From Moniliophthora roreri (taxonomy: Eukaryota; Basidiomycota; Agaricomycetes; Agaricales; Marasmiaceae): DNA of 64,000 nucleotides. The stretch's first letter is position 1; each line of letters opens with the position of its first letter. Below, piece by piece: positions 1-9,824 of the stretch. The position numbers were made by a program, and so were the translations under genes. The stretch lies in contig LATX02000237.1 of NCBI GenBank assembly GCA_001466705.2, positions 186,001 through 250,000 of the forward strand, written 5' to 3'. Below the pieces are notes generated by a model. It did not search any database. It saw nothing but the letters and a program-made list of their open reading frames with translations, and was not told the origin of the DNA.

Positions 1-213
1 ATTTCAATATAAACTCCAAAAAGCCTGATATTCGGCTAGTCCAATCCTGGGCGGTACTACTTGTAACCTGTTTGCAAAAATAATGGCAGTCGCCCAATCC
101 CGGTGTTTTACCAAAAGAAACAGCTATAAAACATCCGGTGGAGTCTCAGATGAAGATTCTCCTTTCCTATACAGATTACAATGATCGTACATGAATTAAC
201 GCCCACTCTGATA

Positions 214-1961
214 TCACGTCTGCCCACCAGCTCTCTTCTTCGGCGCCGTTCTAGGCGGAGACGTAGGTTGCCTATAGAAATATGCCATAATAGCATCCGT
301 ATGGGTTACAGTGAGGTTGAAAAGAGGATGGGTCGCGTTCTATGATATGTTGATTAGAATATCGGTCCGTATCAAGAAAGTGATTACGTACCAAGCGATT
401 CTCATCACCGCCCACGATCACCCTCTTCGCCGTGCCCTTGTGTTTACTCGAAGAGTGTGCCTCAACTTCACTCCATGATAACGCACGGGTGTATATGTGT
501 CGTCGTAAATTGTCATCCAATGTAGATTCAGTCGTCTGGTCAGGCTCCCAGAGCGCCTCTAACGCTTTCTGGTGGGCGCTGTCTGGTGCTGTTTTATGCT
601 GGGCAGCAGAGAGGCCGGCTAGACAATACAGTGTGTGATAAGAATCAGGGCTCCTGCGAACGATGGTCAGCACCAATTCGAAGAAGAGAAAGTTAAGCAT
701 TGTACTCACTTGGGTGGTTTATCTCGAAGTCCGCCTGCCGGATGCTGTCCAGCGTAAAGAATGTACTCTTGCAGCGCTTCTGGGTTCCAAACATCGGTAT
801 CGACTTCTGGCGGAGATTGTGAGGACCAGGTCGAAATAGGATAGGAAGCTCCTTACCTTCATCTTGCCACTCGTCGCCGTTTGCTTTGCCTTCTGCTTGA
901 ACGATTTCTTCAGGGTGGTAATGCGCGGCACCATCGTCCAACCCTTCCAGAAGAGCAAAGCATCCACCAACCCACCAAGCGTAACATCCATCGACAAGCT
1001 TGTTTGTTCGCCCCCGGAAGCCTCCAATTTCAATTCGGGAACCTTGCATCTGTACGAGCCATCGAACAAGGTTCCGCATGTTGATCTTGAGAGCGTTTTG
1101 GACGAAAGGTTGTAGTAGCACCCATGACGCAACGGCACAGAACGTGTAGCCGCCGTGAGCTTCACCTAGTTGAGGTCGCGGTGAGGAAAGAAGGGTGCCG
1201 GATGGTGTGAAGAATGGGTGTGATGCTGAAGCGAACCCGCCTTCGTATGTTTGACAGGATGCAATGAATTCTGGAGTTCTAGCAACGAGTTCGGGGGTCA
1301 GGATATTCAATAGTGTTGCTACCGCGAGCAGACAGTATATTCCTCTGAACAGGGGGTCAGTCAAACGTTAATTTGTGACTCTGGGGCACTCACCGGACAT
1401 CAACCTCTCCCTGCCGTGAGACGGTAAAAGAACCATCCGGTTGCTTGAGTGACATGAAGAAGTCATAGAGCTTCTTCCTAAAAAGCGCTGTTACGCAGCC
1501 GTCCAATTAAGATCGGGGTTCACATACCTGTCGATTTGATCCCATCCTCCATTTTCGCCTGGACTTCCGACTATTGCCAGCGAACAAACAGCAGCATATG
1601 TAGGCAGCAAATGCGCTTCATGACTCGGACCACCACCGAATCCTCCTTCTGGATGTTGGCAAGACAAGATTCTATCGATTGCGCGCCTTTTATGTCCTGG
1701 ATCCATTCCTACTTGCAAAACACTGAATGCTTGCAGGGTCCAAAACACCAGCCAGGGCTGACTGGCATCCTGGGAGACATATCGAGAAGGAAACCCTTGG
1801 GTGAGGTTCCGGATAAGAAATCTGAGATGATTATTCCGTTGAAGAATTGGTTTTACAGTCTCATCTGATAGAGGCACATGTTTTGCGAGAACATCTTCTG
1901 TTTCTGCCTGAACTTGCGAGGTCGGCGTTGGAAAAGAATCGTTTGGTGTCGGGCTCATCAT
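214..1961 (-). CDS. RAM1: Protein farnesyltransferase beta subunit
   Basis: Catalytic beta subunit that, with an alpha subunit, attaches farnesyl to CAAX proteins such as Ras and mating pheromones. Six exons join by short GT-AG introns. The alpha-alpha barrel repeats are visible (CQHPEGGFGGGPSHEAH, CQTYEGGFASASHPFF, GEAHGGYTFCAV, GGFRGRTNKLVDGCYAWW). All three zinc ligands of the family can be seen: D and C in LVDGCYAWW and H in SPDSYHTLYCLAG. The last exon, beginning at about 306, reads NATHPLFNLTVTHTDAIMAY and ends AGGQT. I chose the start at 1961 (MMSPTPNDSFPTPT) because the upstream in-frame extension to 2132 looks unlike the family; the longer start remains possible. The FTase identity, rather than GGTase-I beta, rests on overall resemblance. 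Confidence 0.88.
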
Positions 1962-2892
1962 GAGGGTGTGAACAATGGCGATCAACCAGGGCGCAGAATA
2001 AGCATCGGACGGTCCGGTGACGGTCGGCCGTTCTTGTCTTCTTGCCATGATGTTCTCATCGACCCACGACGTCAAACCCGACGCAGAAGCTGGGGTCCAA
2101 AACTGGACCAAAAGAGAGAACGCCGAGGACACCGACTTTGTGGGATGCTGTTTCTGTCAAGATCGGGTCGCGGCGGTAGCGGTATGAATTGTTGTATTAG
2201 AGTAAATTTCCTCCCATGGTACTTTCCAATTCTTTCTCACTTTTCAATGAGCAGATTAGGACGAGCTCCGAGATCCGACTTTGCAGGAAGGAATTATGAC
2301 GAGAATGAATGTCTGAATGGGTTCCCCGGATTCCTTCATTCTACATCGACCACAGCCTTGTTCAGACTAGACCGGGAAGCTGGCATGGGCGCATCTTACT
2401 GTAAAGCAGATACGGAGTTTGGCTGCTTGCATTCTATCTGGACATTGTCGGCATTTGCTGGATACTAGAACACGGCGTCATGATCGCTCTAGGCGGTCTC
2501 GACGACGGATGAGTTTCTGGACTCCAAATGAAGTGAATCCGTAGTACTACTAGTACTAGGATTTGCTCAGTGGACTTTTCAGAACGACTATAACGCCTTA
2601 AAACCCGATCAGATTGTCTAAATGTTTTGCTTTTTGCTCCGTGCTTGGGCGGTGCGAATTCAAGGTCATTCACTAGTTCGACGAAGCTATATTCCATTCA
2701 AGACTCGGATTTTTGCCGCGAACCTTACATATCTCTGCGCGTCTTTGTATTTTTAGGCTTATCCATTCTCCGAGAGGCCTGCAAGAGCGTTACACGTTGC
2801 CCCGAAGGGCCAGGATGTACAGCAACCCGACGAGTATAAAGGTGAGCTCTACCTCCACTTTTTTCTTCAGCAGTTCACGAGTTTTCCTCAGG
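1962..2892. other. Intergenic, upstream half of the duplicated block
   Basis: No gene seen. From about 2338 onward the sequence resembles 6449-6997 and is therefore the promoter-side part of a segmental duplication that also carries the DPBB gene. Open frames here are short and have no family resemblance. Confidence 0.6.
2835..2841 (+). promoter_or_regulatory. TATA box of the four-domain DPBB gene
   Basis: TATAAAG lies about 52 bp before the start codon and is followed by GGTGAGCTC and a pyrimidine-rich leader. The same box, spacing and leader occur before the paralogous gene at 6998, which supports its use. Confidence 0.6.
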
Positions 2893-4964
2893 ATGCATCT
2901 CAGCACAGTACTCCTTTCTACTCTCCTCGCCTCCATCGAATTGGTCAACGCTTTCAACGGCGATGGTCAGAACTGGCTCCGTAGTCTCTAATCGTCACCT
3001 TTGCGCTGACATCGTCGTTCACAGCTACCTGGTACCAACCTAACGGAAACTATGGAGCGTGTGGCTGGAAACTCTCCAACTCCGACATGGTAGTTGCACT
3101 TCCTAGTGGCAAATACGCGAACGGTAGCAAGTGCCGGAAGCACATCAATGTACACTGTAGGCCATACTATCCTTTCTCCTCAATCTGATGCTCACTGTTC
3201 TCATAGATAAATCAAAATCCGTGAACGTGGTCGTAGCAGACTTGTGCCCAGGTTGTGGACCCAACGACGTCGATCTTTCTGAGGGTGCCTTCAAGAAACT
3301 TGCTGGCCTCGACGTCGGACGTATGAAAGTTAACTGGGATTTCAGCGGTGGACTTCAACTCTTGGACGATGAGGATGACATGCCTGTCGATGCCAAGATA
3401 ACTGGCGATGGTACGATGATCTTTTCCAATTTGTTCAATATCCCACTTACGGTGACTCTCACAGCGACATGGTACCAGCCAAACGGTGGATATGGTGCAT
3501 GTGGGGCTCCGAGGTTAGGGGAAACTTTCTATATTTTGCTGCTTTGCAAATAATCCTGACTCCCTTCTCCTACCAGTAAAAACTCGGACCTCGTTGTAGC
3601 TCTACCCCAAGGACAGTATGATAGTGGGAAGAAATGCTGGAAGCACCTCGGCGTTCACTGTAAGTCAACTCTTCTCCATGATCGGTATAGAATAAGCTCA
3701 CTTACGGTGCTTTTGTAGACAAGGTAACTTTAAAGATACTGATGAGGATTAAAAACGGGGTCTAAGCTCAGAAAATTCTCCTTCGCAGGACAAATACGTC
3801 GACGTGACAGTTGTTGATTTGTGCCCAGGTTGTGGACCTAACGACATTGACCTCTCCGAAGGTGCTTTCAAGAAGCTCGCGAGCCTTGGCACTGGCAGGA
3901 TCAAGGTTACTTGGAATGTTCAGGGCGGCATTCAGCTCTTGGACGACACGGAATTTGCTGTTGAAGAGCAAGAAGATGCTGAGGAAGCTTATGCTGTCGG
4001 CTTCCCTCATACCAGTTCCTTTACCGGAGATGGTGTGTTTGATCTGGCACCAGTACTCCCTTACCCTCACTAACATGGTGTCCTTCCCAAGCTACATGGT
4101 ATCAGCCGAACGGCGGTTTCGGAGCGTGTGGCTGGAAACTCTCCAACTCCGATATGGTAGTTGCGCTTCCTAGTGGCAAATACGCGAACGGTAGCAAATG
4201 CCGGAAGCACATCAATGTACACTGTAGGCCATACTGTCCTTCCTCCTCAATCTGATGCTCACTGTTCTCATAGATAAATCAAAATCTGTGAACGTGGTCG
4301 TAGCAGACTTGTGCCCAGGCTGTGGACCCAACGACGTCGATCTTTCTGAGGGTGCCTTCAAGAAACTTGCTGGCCTCGACGTCGGACGTATGAAAGTCAA
4401 CTGGGATTTCAGCGGCGGACTTCAACTCTTGGACGATGATGAGGACGACATGCCTGTCGATGCCAAGACCACCGGCGATGGTACGATGACTTTTTTTTCC
4501 AATTTGTTCAATATCTCACTTACGGTGACTCTCACAGCGACATGGTATCAGCCGAACGGCGGTTTCGGAGCATGCGGCGCGCGCTCGTGAGCTGTCTATA
4601 TTTTGCTATACCGCAAGGATTCCTGATTTGTTTCTCCCGACAGCTCGAACTCTGATCTCGTTGTCGCGCTTCCTCAAGGACATTACGCGAATGGCAGCAA
4701 ATGCTGGAAACACCTCGGCGTTCACTGTAAGTCCACCCTTCTTCACGGTAGATATAGAACAAACCCGCCGATGGTGCTTTTCTAGATCGTGACAAATATG
4801 TCGATGTGACAGTCGTCGACTTGTGCCCCGGCTGTGGACCTAATGACATTGATCTTTCCGAAGGCGCTTTCCAGAGGCTTGCTGGGCTTGACGTTGGCCG
4901 CATCAAAGTTACTTGGGAAGTGAACGGTGGATTGAGGCTGATTGAGCAAGACAATGATTATTGA
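2893..4964 (+). CDS. Secreted protein with four tandem DPBB (RlpA/barwin-like) domains
   Basis: Encodes about 480 residues: a signal peptide (MHLSTVLLSTLLASIELVNA) followed by four double-psi beta-barrel domains of the RlpA/expansin/barwin-like fold, probably secreted and acting on or binding cell-wall polysaccharide. Each domain starts ATWYQPNG..GACG, has a middle stretch with ALPSG/ALPQG..Y, a Cys and NVH/GVH, and ends with DLCPGCGPND(V/I)DLSEGAF. Domains 1 and 3 are near copies, as are 2 and 4, so a two-domain unit (about 3028-4091 and 4092-4961) was duplicated with its introns. The apparent frame breaks all fall at GT-AG introns in identical phase (after GDG, inside the domain after VHY, and in domains 2 and 4 after GACGA). 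Reading through gives one uninterrupted protein ending QDNDY. Substrate and activity are unknown. Confidence 0.85.
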
Positions 4965-6448
4965 GGTCGAGGTAGGTGTATCTGTTCATTTTGTCACTCT
5001 TGCTCGCTGAACAAAAGCGTTTAGTTTCTAAACGAATTCATAGCGTTTTTAATAATTACAAGAATGTTTGATACATAATAAACGTACTAAATAAATCTTT
5101 TCTTCCGTTCAAATCATGGAGTGTGGAACATTGGTCCTGATTCGGGACGCTTACTCAAACGTGCGGCCGGAGAATGTACGCAGGACTCGTTTAGCCAGCA
5201 ATCAAAAAAGTAACCCATGCCGACACGACCGGTGAAGTGATTTTTGACGCCAAATTTACCCATACCTCTACTGCTTCTCAATGCAACGCTAGATAAATTT
5301 CATCGGGAAAGTCGTGCCAGTAAACATATTATCTACATTTCTGCTGCCAGATATATGTATGCATTCCGGCATATGCCATAGACATTTGAACAAAAATCGG
5401 GATGGTGCAGGATAGGTAGGGACAATGTCGAGATACGCTAAAATAGACCGGGATGGGCTAGTAATTCTTCTCATCAAATGCGTTTTAAACCTTATCCCTA
5501 CCCATCCCTTCTCTATTCCCAGTAAACCAGTATGTATGTGCAAAAATTGGACTGAAGAAAGGCGTTGGGATTCTGGAGTAGTCTTTATGTGAGGATTCAG
5601 AGCGCGCACGGACCAGTTTAGGGTAGGTGGGAGTTGAGGTGTTTGGATACGTGGTTCTTGAGTTTGTCGCCGTTGAGTGCTTGAACAGTGTTGGAGGTGA
5701 GCGAAAGCCAGTCATTGTCAAAAGCGATGCCGCGTCTTTCAACTCCGAGGAGTCTCGGCAACTGGATCCGAATCACCGATTCCACGTGATCCAACTTGGG
5801 GCGGCAACATTCAGCAACCACAGGTATCAGTATACTTCTCACCAGAACCTCAACGTATCTGAAGATCTTCCTGCGCAATCTAGGATCTTCCATCTCGTCA
5901 GGCTTTGGATCCAATTTGAATTCATGACGGGCTCACACGAACTCGATTTCAAGGCAAGTCAGTCGGAAGAAGTGCAAATTTGCTGGTAAATAGGGTATGT
6001 GGGTCACTGGGGTATAAAACTTGATACGTACCAGATACATTCCACAACAACCGCTGCGAGACTTCGAAACGGGACTTGGGTGTTATACAAGTATAGATCT
6101 GGCATCCCCGTTATACTCCTCCGTTTATATGATGAAGGGTTGTAACTAGGGTTGTTTTTACGATTATGACTTCTATTAATGGCCATGATGAAAGGTTATA
6201 TTCCCATCATATTCTCATGCACGGTTACAATACTAATCGACTCGTAGATGATACGCTTCAGGTGTTATTTCCTCTGCCAGCCTGTCATAGCACTTCGCGA
6301 ATTTTGCCGATGCCTGCTCTATCCCTAAAGATGCTGCACCTTCCCGATTCGGGAGGCATAGACAGCACTAACGGAATTTCGGAGATGTATTACTTACAGT
6401 GGGTTGACAGTGAGTATACTTCCTTCCCATACTTTCTAATTTTTGCTT
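4965..6448. other. Intergenic between the two DPBB copies
   Basis: The first about 370 bases are the duplicated 3' flank. The remainder has no recognisable gene except one modest minus-strand open frame, listed separately. TGCTGCCAGA near 5341 recurs near 8532 within the third flank relic. Confidence 0.5.
5618..5914 (-). CDS. Possible small hypothetical protein (98 aa)
   Basis: An uninterrupted 98-codon frame starting MDPKPDEMEDPRLRRKIF, with mixed charged and hydrophobic composition. I recognise no family, signal peptide or membrane segment. A frame on the opposite strand covers the same bases, so one of the two is certainly a shadow and both may be. It sits between the two DPBB copies and has no counterpart in the duplicated block. 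Confidence 0.2.
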   Translation of the reverse strand: MDPKPDEMEDPRLRRKIFRYVEVLVRSILIPVVAECCRPKLDHVESVIRIQLPRLLGVERRGIAFDNDWLSLTSNTVQALNGDKLKNHVSKHLNSHLP

Positions 6449-6940
6449 ACTCTACATCGACCACAGCCTTAAGGTCCGACAAGGAAGCCATGGGCGCGTC
6501 CGCCTGCGAGGGAGATATGGAAGTTGCTGCTTGCACCCCATCCGGCCACTATCGGCACTTGCTGGATGTTGGAATATAGTGTCACGGTCGTTACAAGCGG
6601 CCTCGAGCCTCGACGATGGTTGAGCCTCTGGACCCACATATGAAGCGCGTCTCCACTAAGATTTGCTCCGTGGAATTTTTGGAAGAAATATCTACAAAAA
6701 CCAGTCGATCATAATTTGTTGGCCTTTTTGACCCGTACTTGGGCGGCGTGGACTATGTGAGCTGACAAGGTCATTCGCTAGTTCGACGAAGCCAAATTCC
6801 ATTCCAGCCTTGGATTCTTGCCGTCAATCCTACATATCTACGTGCGTCTTTGAATACCATGGATTATGCATCCTCCGAGAGCCTTGCAAGAGCATTACGC
6901 GTTTCCCCGAAGATGCAGGATCCTACAGCAACCTGATTTG

Positions 6941-6947
6941 TATAAAG
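6941..6947 (+). promoter_or_regulatory. TATA box of the two-domain DPBB gene
   Basis: TATAAAG about 51 bp before the ATG, in the same context (followed by GTGAGCTCTACCTCCACT) as the box of the paralogue at 2835. Confidence 0.6.
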
Positions 6948-6997
6948 GTGAGCTCTACCTCCACTTTTTTCTTCAGCAGTTCACGAGTTTCCTCAGG

Positions 6998-7965
6998 ATG
7001 CATTTCAACACAGTACTCCTTTCTACTCTCTTCGCCTCTATCGGATTGGTCAACGCTCTCAATGGCGACGGTCAGCACTGCTGTACAGTCTCTAATTCTC
7101 ATTTCTGCGCTGACATCGACACTTACAGGTACCTGGTACCAGCCTAACGGCGGCTTTGGAGCATGTGGCTGGAGGCTCTCTAACTCTGACATGATAGCTG
7201 CACTTCCTAGTAGCACATATGCGAACGGTAGCAAGTGCCGGCAGCGCATCAATGTGCACTGTAGGCCATACTATCCTTTCTCCTCAATCTGATGCTCACT
7301 GTTCTCATAGATCAATCAAAATCCGTGAATGTGGTCGTAGCGGATTTGTGCGCAGGCTGTGGACCCAACGACGTCGATCTTTCTGAGAGTGCCTTCAAGC
7401 AACTTACTGGCCTCGACGCCGGGCGTATCAAAGTCAACTGGAATTTCGAGGGCGATCTTCCAGTCTTGGATAATAATAGGGGCAACATACCTGTCGATGC
7501 CGGGATGACTGGCGATGGTTTGATACTCTTTTCACTTTGTTCGATATTCCACTTACGGTGGCCCTCACAGCGACATGGTACCAGCCAAACGGTGCATATG
7601 GTGCATGCAATGCGCCGAGGTTAGGGAAAACTTTCTATATTTTGCTGCTTTGCAAAGATCCTGAATTGTTTCTGCCGACAGTGCGAATTATGACCTCGTC
7701 GCGGGTCTTCCTCCCGGACATTACGCGAATGGTAGTAAATGTTGGAGACATCTTAATGTTCACTGTACGTGACAAGGCTCTACCCAAATAACTCAAATAA
7801 TTGAGCGGAATAACCACAGATCAGGGCAAAAGCATTGATGTTACTGTGGTTGATCTGTGCCCGGGCTGTGGTCCCAACGATATCAATCTCTCCGAAGGAG
7901 CCTTCCAGCTGCTTGCACCGCTTGCCGTTGGTCGTATCAGGGTTCATTGGGAACTGAAGGCCTAG
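6998..7965 (+). CDS. Secreted protein with two DPBB (RlpA/barwin-like) domains
   Basis: Short paralogue of the gene at 2893: a signal peptide (MHFNTVLLSTLFASIGLVNA) and two double-psi beta-barrel domains, about 240 residues, ending HWELKA. Introns sit at the same places and phases as in the long copy, including the conserved intron starting GTAGGCCATACTATCC. Several family positions have changed: the first domain reads DLCAGCGPND instead of DLCPGC; the second reads GACNAPS instead of GACG and ends NDINLSEGAF, with N for the usual D. All exons are open, so it may still be expressed, but it looks less constrained than copy A. Function, as for the paralogue, is inferred only from the fold: extracellular, probably cell-wall associated. 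Confidence 0.8.
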
Positions 7966-8369
7966 GCTGGTTGAGCTACATGCTGGTCATTGAGTTCGAG
8001 GTGGGCATATTTGTTCGTTTTGTCCCTCTTGCTTGCTGAACAAAAACATCTAGAGTCCAAACGAATTTGTAGAGCTCTTGATAATCACAAGAATGTCTGA
8101 TAGTATCCGTACCAAGTAAATCTATTCTTCCGTTCAAGTCGTCATGAATCGAGAAGCAAGTCGTGCCGACACGGTAATGAAGTGATTTTTGACACGAAGT
8201 TCATCCATACCTCTACTACTCCCCAGCTAATGGAATGCAACGTTAGGCGACTTTCGCAGAAAAAACCGTGCCAGTAAACATCCAGGACGTTTCCCAGGAT
8301 TTCGAACGGGCTTGGACAAGGCTTGTATCAAGTGCGGGGCCGAGACTTCTAGAAGATGCAGGCTGTTGA

Positions 8370-8600
8370 GTTGAGGCAAGTAGATTTGTTAATCTAACCC
8401 TTCCTGGCTGAACAAGGTTTAGAGTTTAAATGGACAGATAAAGCTTATTATGCGGCCTTCCCTCGGGCTGGTTTCTAAGCCTGTTTCTTTCTTTCAAATC
8501 GTCATGGAACGTTGGATCCTAGTATTACCTATATTTCTGCTGCCAGAGAGACGTACGTCCTCCGGCAGCGCTTACTCGGATTACGAAGTAAAGTATGCCG
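8370..8600 (+). repeat. Relic of a third DPBB 3' flank
   Basis: Sequence around GGCTGAACAAGGTTTAGAGTT, then TCTTTCTTTCAAATCGTCAT and TTTCTGCTGCCAGAGA, resembles the 3' flanks at about 5005-5370 and 8030-8160 without any coding region in front. It suggests a third, deleted copy. The similarity is patchy. Confidence 0.4.
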
Positions 8601-8784
8601 ATGGAACTCGTCATTAGCGCGTTCAGGTCCTCGATATGAAACGCGTCCGCAGCTCCATAACCCTTGGGTTGATGAGAGTTGCTGACAACCGCAGCGCGGG
8701 AACCAGCTGAGTGGCCACTTCAGCGCCCGTTTGAAACTTGTTGAGTGCTACTTGATAGAGTTGGTCTGCAATTCCTCCAGGTGG

Positions 8785-8791
8785 TATAAAT
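8785..8791 (+). promoter_or_regulatory. TATA box of the GST gene
   Basis: GGTGGTATAAATACAGG lies about 66 bp before the ATG at 8851, a usual spacing for a strong fungal TATA promoter. Confidence 0.5.
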
Positions 8792-8850
8792 ACAGGTAAT
8801 TGTGGAAGCAAGAAACCAGTTCACAGAATCCATCGACCACTCTCATAACC

Positions 8851-9633
8851 ATGATCACTCTCTACGACGTCGGCCCAACCCAGGACCCCAAGATGCCTTC
8901 CCTTTCGCCTCATGTCAGAAAGGCCAGGTAAGGTCTTTCACATCTGCAGCCGCGACTTGTTTTTATAACTCGTGCTTCAAGGTACACCCTCAACTATAAA
9001 CGCATTCCTTACACCGTCTCCTGGGTAAACTTCTTCACCCTCGAGGAAATCGCCAAACGTGTCGGTGCCGCCCCAACCGGTGTTCGCGCAGACGGTTCAC
9101 CCAAATACACCGTCCCATTCATTGTGGACTCTTCCACTGGCGCCGTGGTATCTGATTCATACCGTATCGCTGAATACCTCGACAGAACCTACCCCGACAC
9201 ACCGAGGTTGGTTCCACAGGGCACAGAGGCGTTACAATGGGCGTTTGCAGATATGATTCTTGGAAAGATAATCGCTATTATGGCGCTATTACGACCTCTC
9301 ATGGAGGGTCCGAACGATCCCGAGTTTGTCAAGGGCATCGAGAAAGCCTATGGGCCTGCACCGAAATTGAGTGCGGAGGAGAAGGCGGGTGCGTGGGTAG
9401 CTGTGAAAGGTGGTCTGAATGAAATTGCCAAGTGGTATAAGGAGGAGAATGCCTTCCTTGCCGGAGAAAGGCCTATCTACGCGGATTTCTCCTTGATTCC
9501 AATTTTCTATGTCGCTAAGCCTCTCTTTGGAGAATTCAGCGAAGAATGGAAGAACCTGGCCAGCTGGAATGGTGGACGGTGGGCGAGGATGATGGAAGCA
9601 GCGGAGGGGTACGAATCTACCGAGGTAATCTGA
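8851..9633 (+). CDS. Glutathione S-transferase, fungal etherase-like/FuA-like
   Basis: Cytosolic glutathione transferase of about 240 residues. One intron (8928-8981) splits the N-terminal thioredoxin-fold domain. The N-terminus reads MITLYDVG then PSLSPHVRKARYTLNYKRI, and the glutathione-binding part has YTVPFIVD followed by VVSDSYRIAEYLDRTYPDTP. The C-terminal helical domain ends with GERPIYADFSLIPIFYVAKP. The candidate catalytic Ser is in SLSPHVRKA. The arrangement resembles wood-decay fungal GSTs related to bacterial beta-etherases and to the GstFuA class. The exact class and substrate (lignin-derived ethers or other xenobiotics) are inference. The gene converges on the kinesin gene, with under 200 bp between the stop codons. 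Confidence 0.82.
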
Positions 9634-9824
9634 GTATCGGCATAAAGACTGAATGGAATATGTAGACCTATGTATACTTGGTTTACAGAAGGTGGAGGTA
9701 ATAAAACAGTCTCAAACGATGATGTTGATAAATACAAGAGTATACACAGTCCAACGACAGCATTTGTGGGGTGCAGGTAATAGTAGTAACCGTGGATAAG
9801 ATAGATGAATAACTCGCTCCAAAT

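Larger units (their letters stand above)
2338..5335 (+). repeat. Segmental duplication, copy A
   Basis: Upstream flank, promoter, coding region and 3' flank all have a diverged counterpart at 6449-8290. Shared landmarks include TCTACATCGACCACAGCCTT (2339 and 6449), the TATA region, and GCTGAACAAAA followed by a run of similar AT-rich sequence downstream. Limits are approximate. Confidence 0.75.
6449..8290 (+). repeat. Segmental duplication, copy B
   Basis: Diverged copy of 2338-5335. It carries one two-domain unit instead of two, so either copy A gained a unit after the block duplicated or copy B lost one. Confidence 0.75.

Noticed and set aside
2893..4964. Apparent frameshifts and stops in the four-domain DPBB gene
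   Set aside because: Every break coincides with a GT-AG intron in the same phase as in the other domains, and the spliced frame is open to the end.
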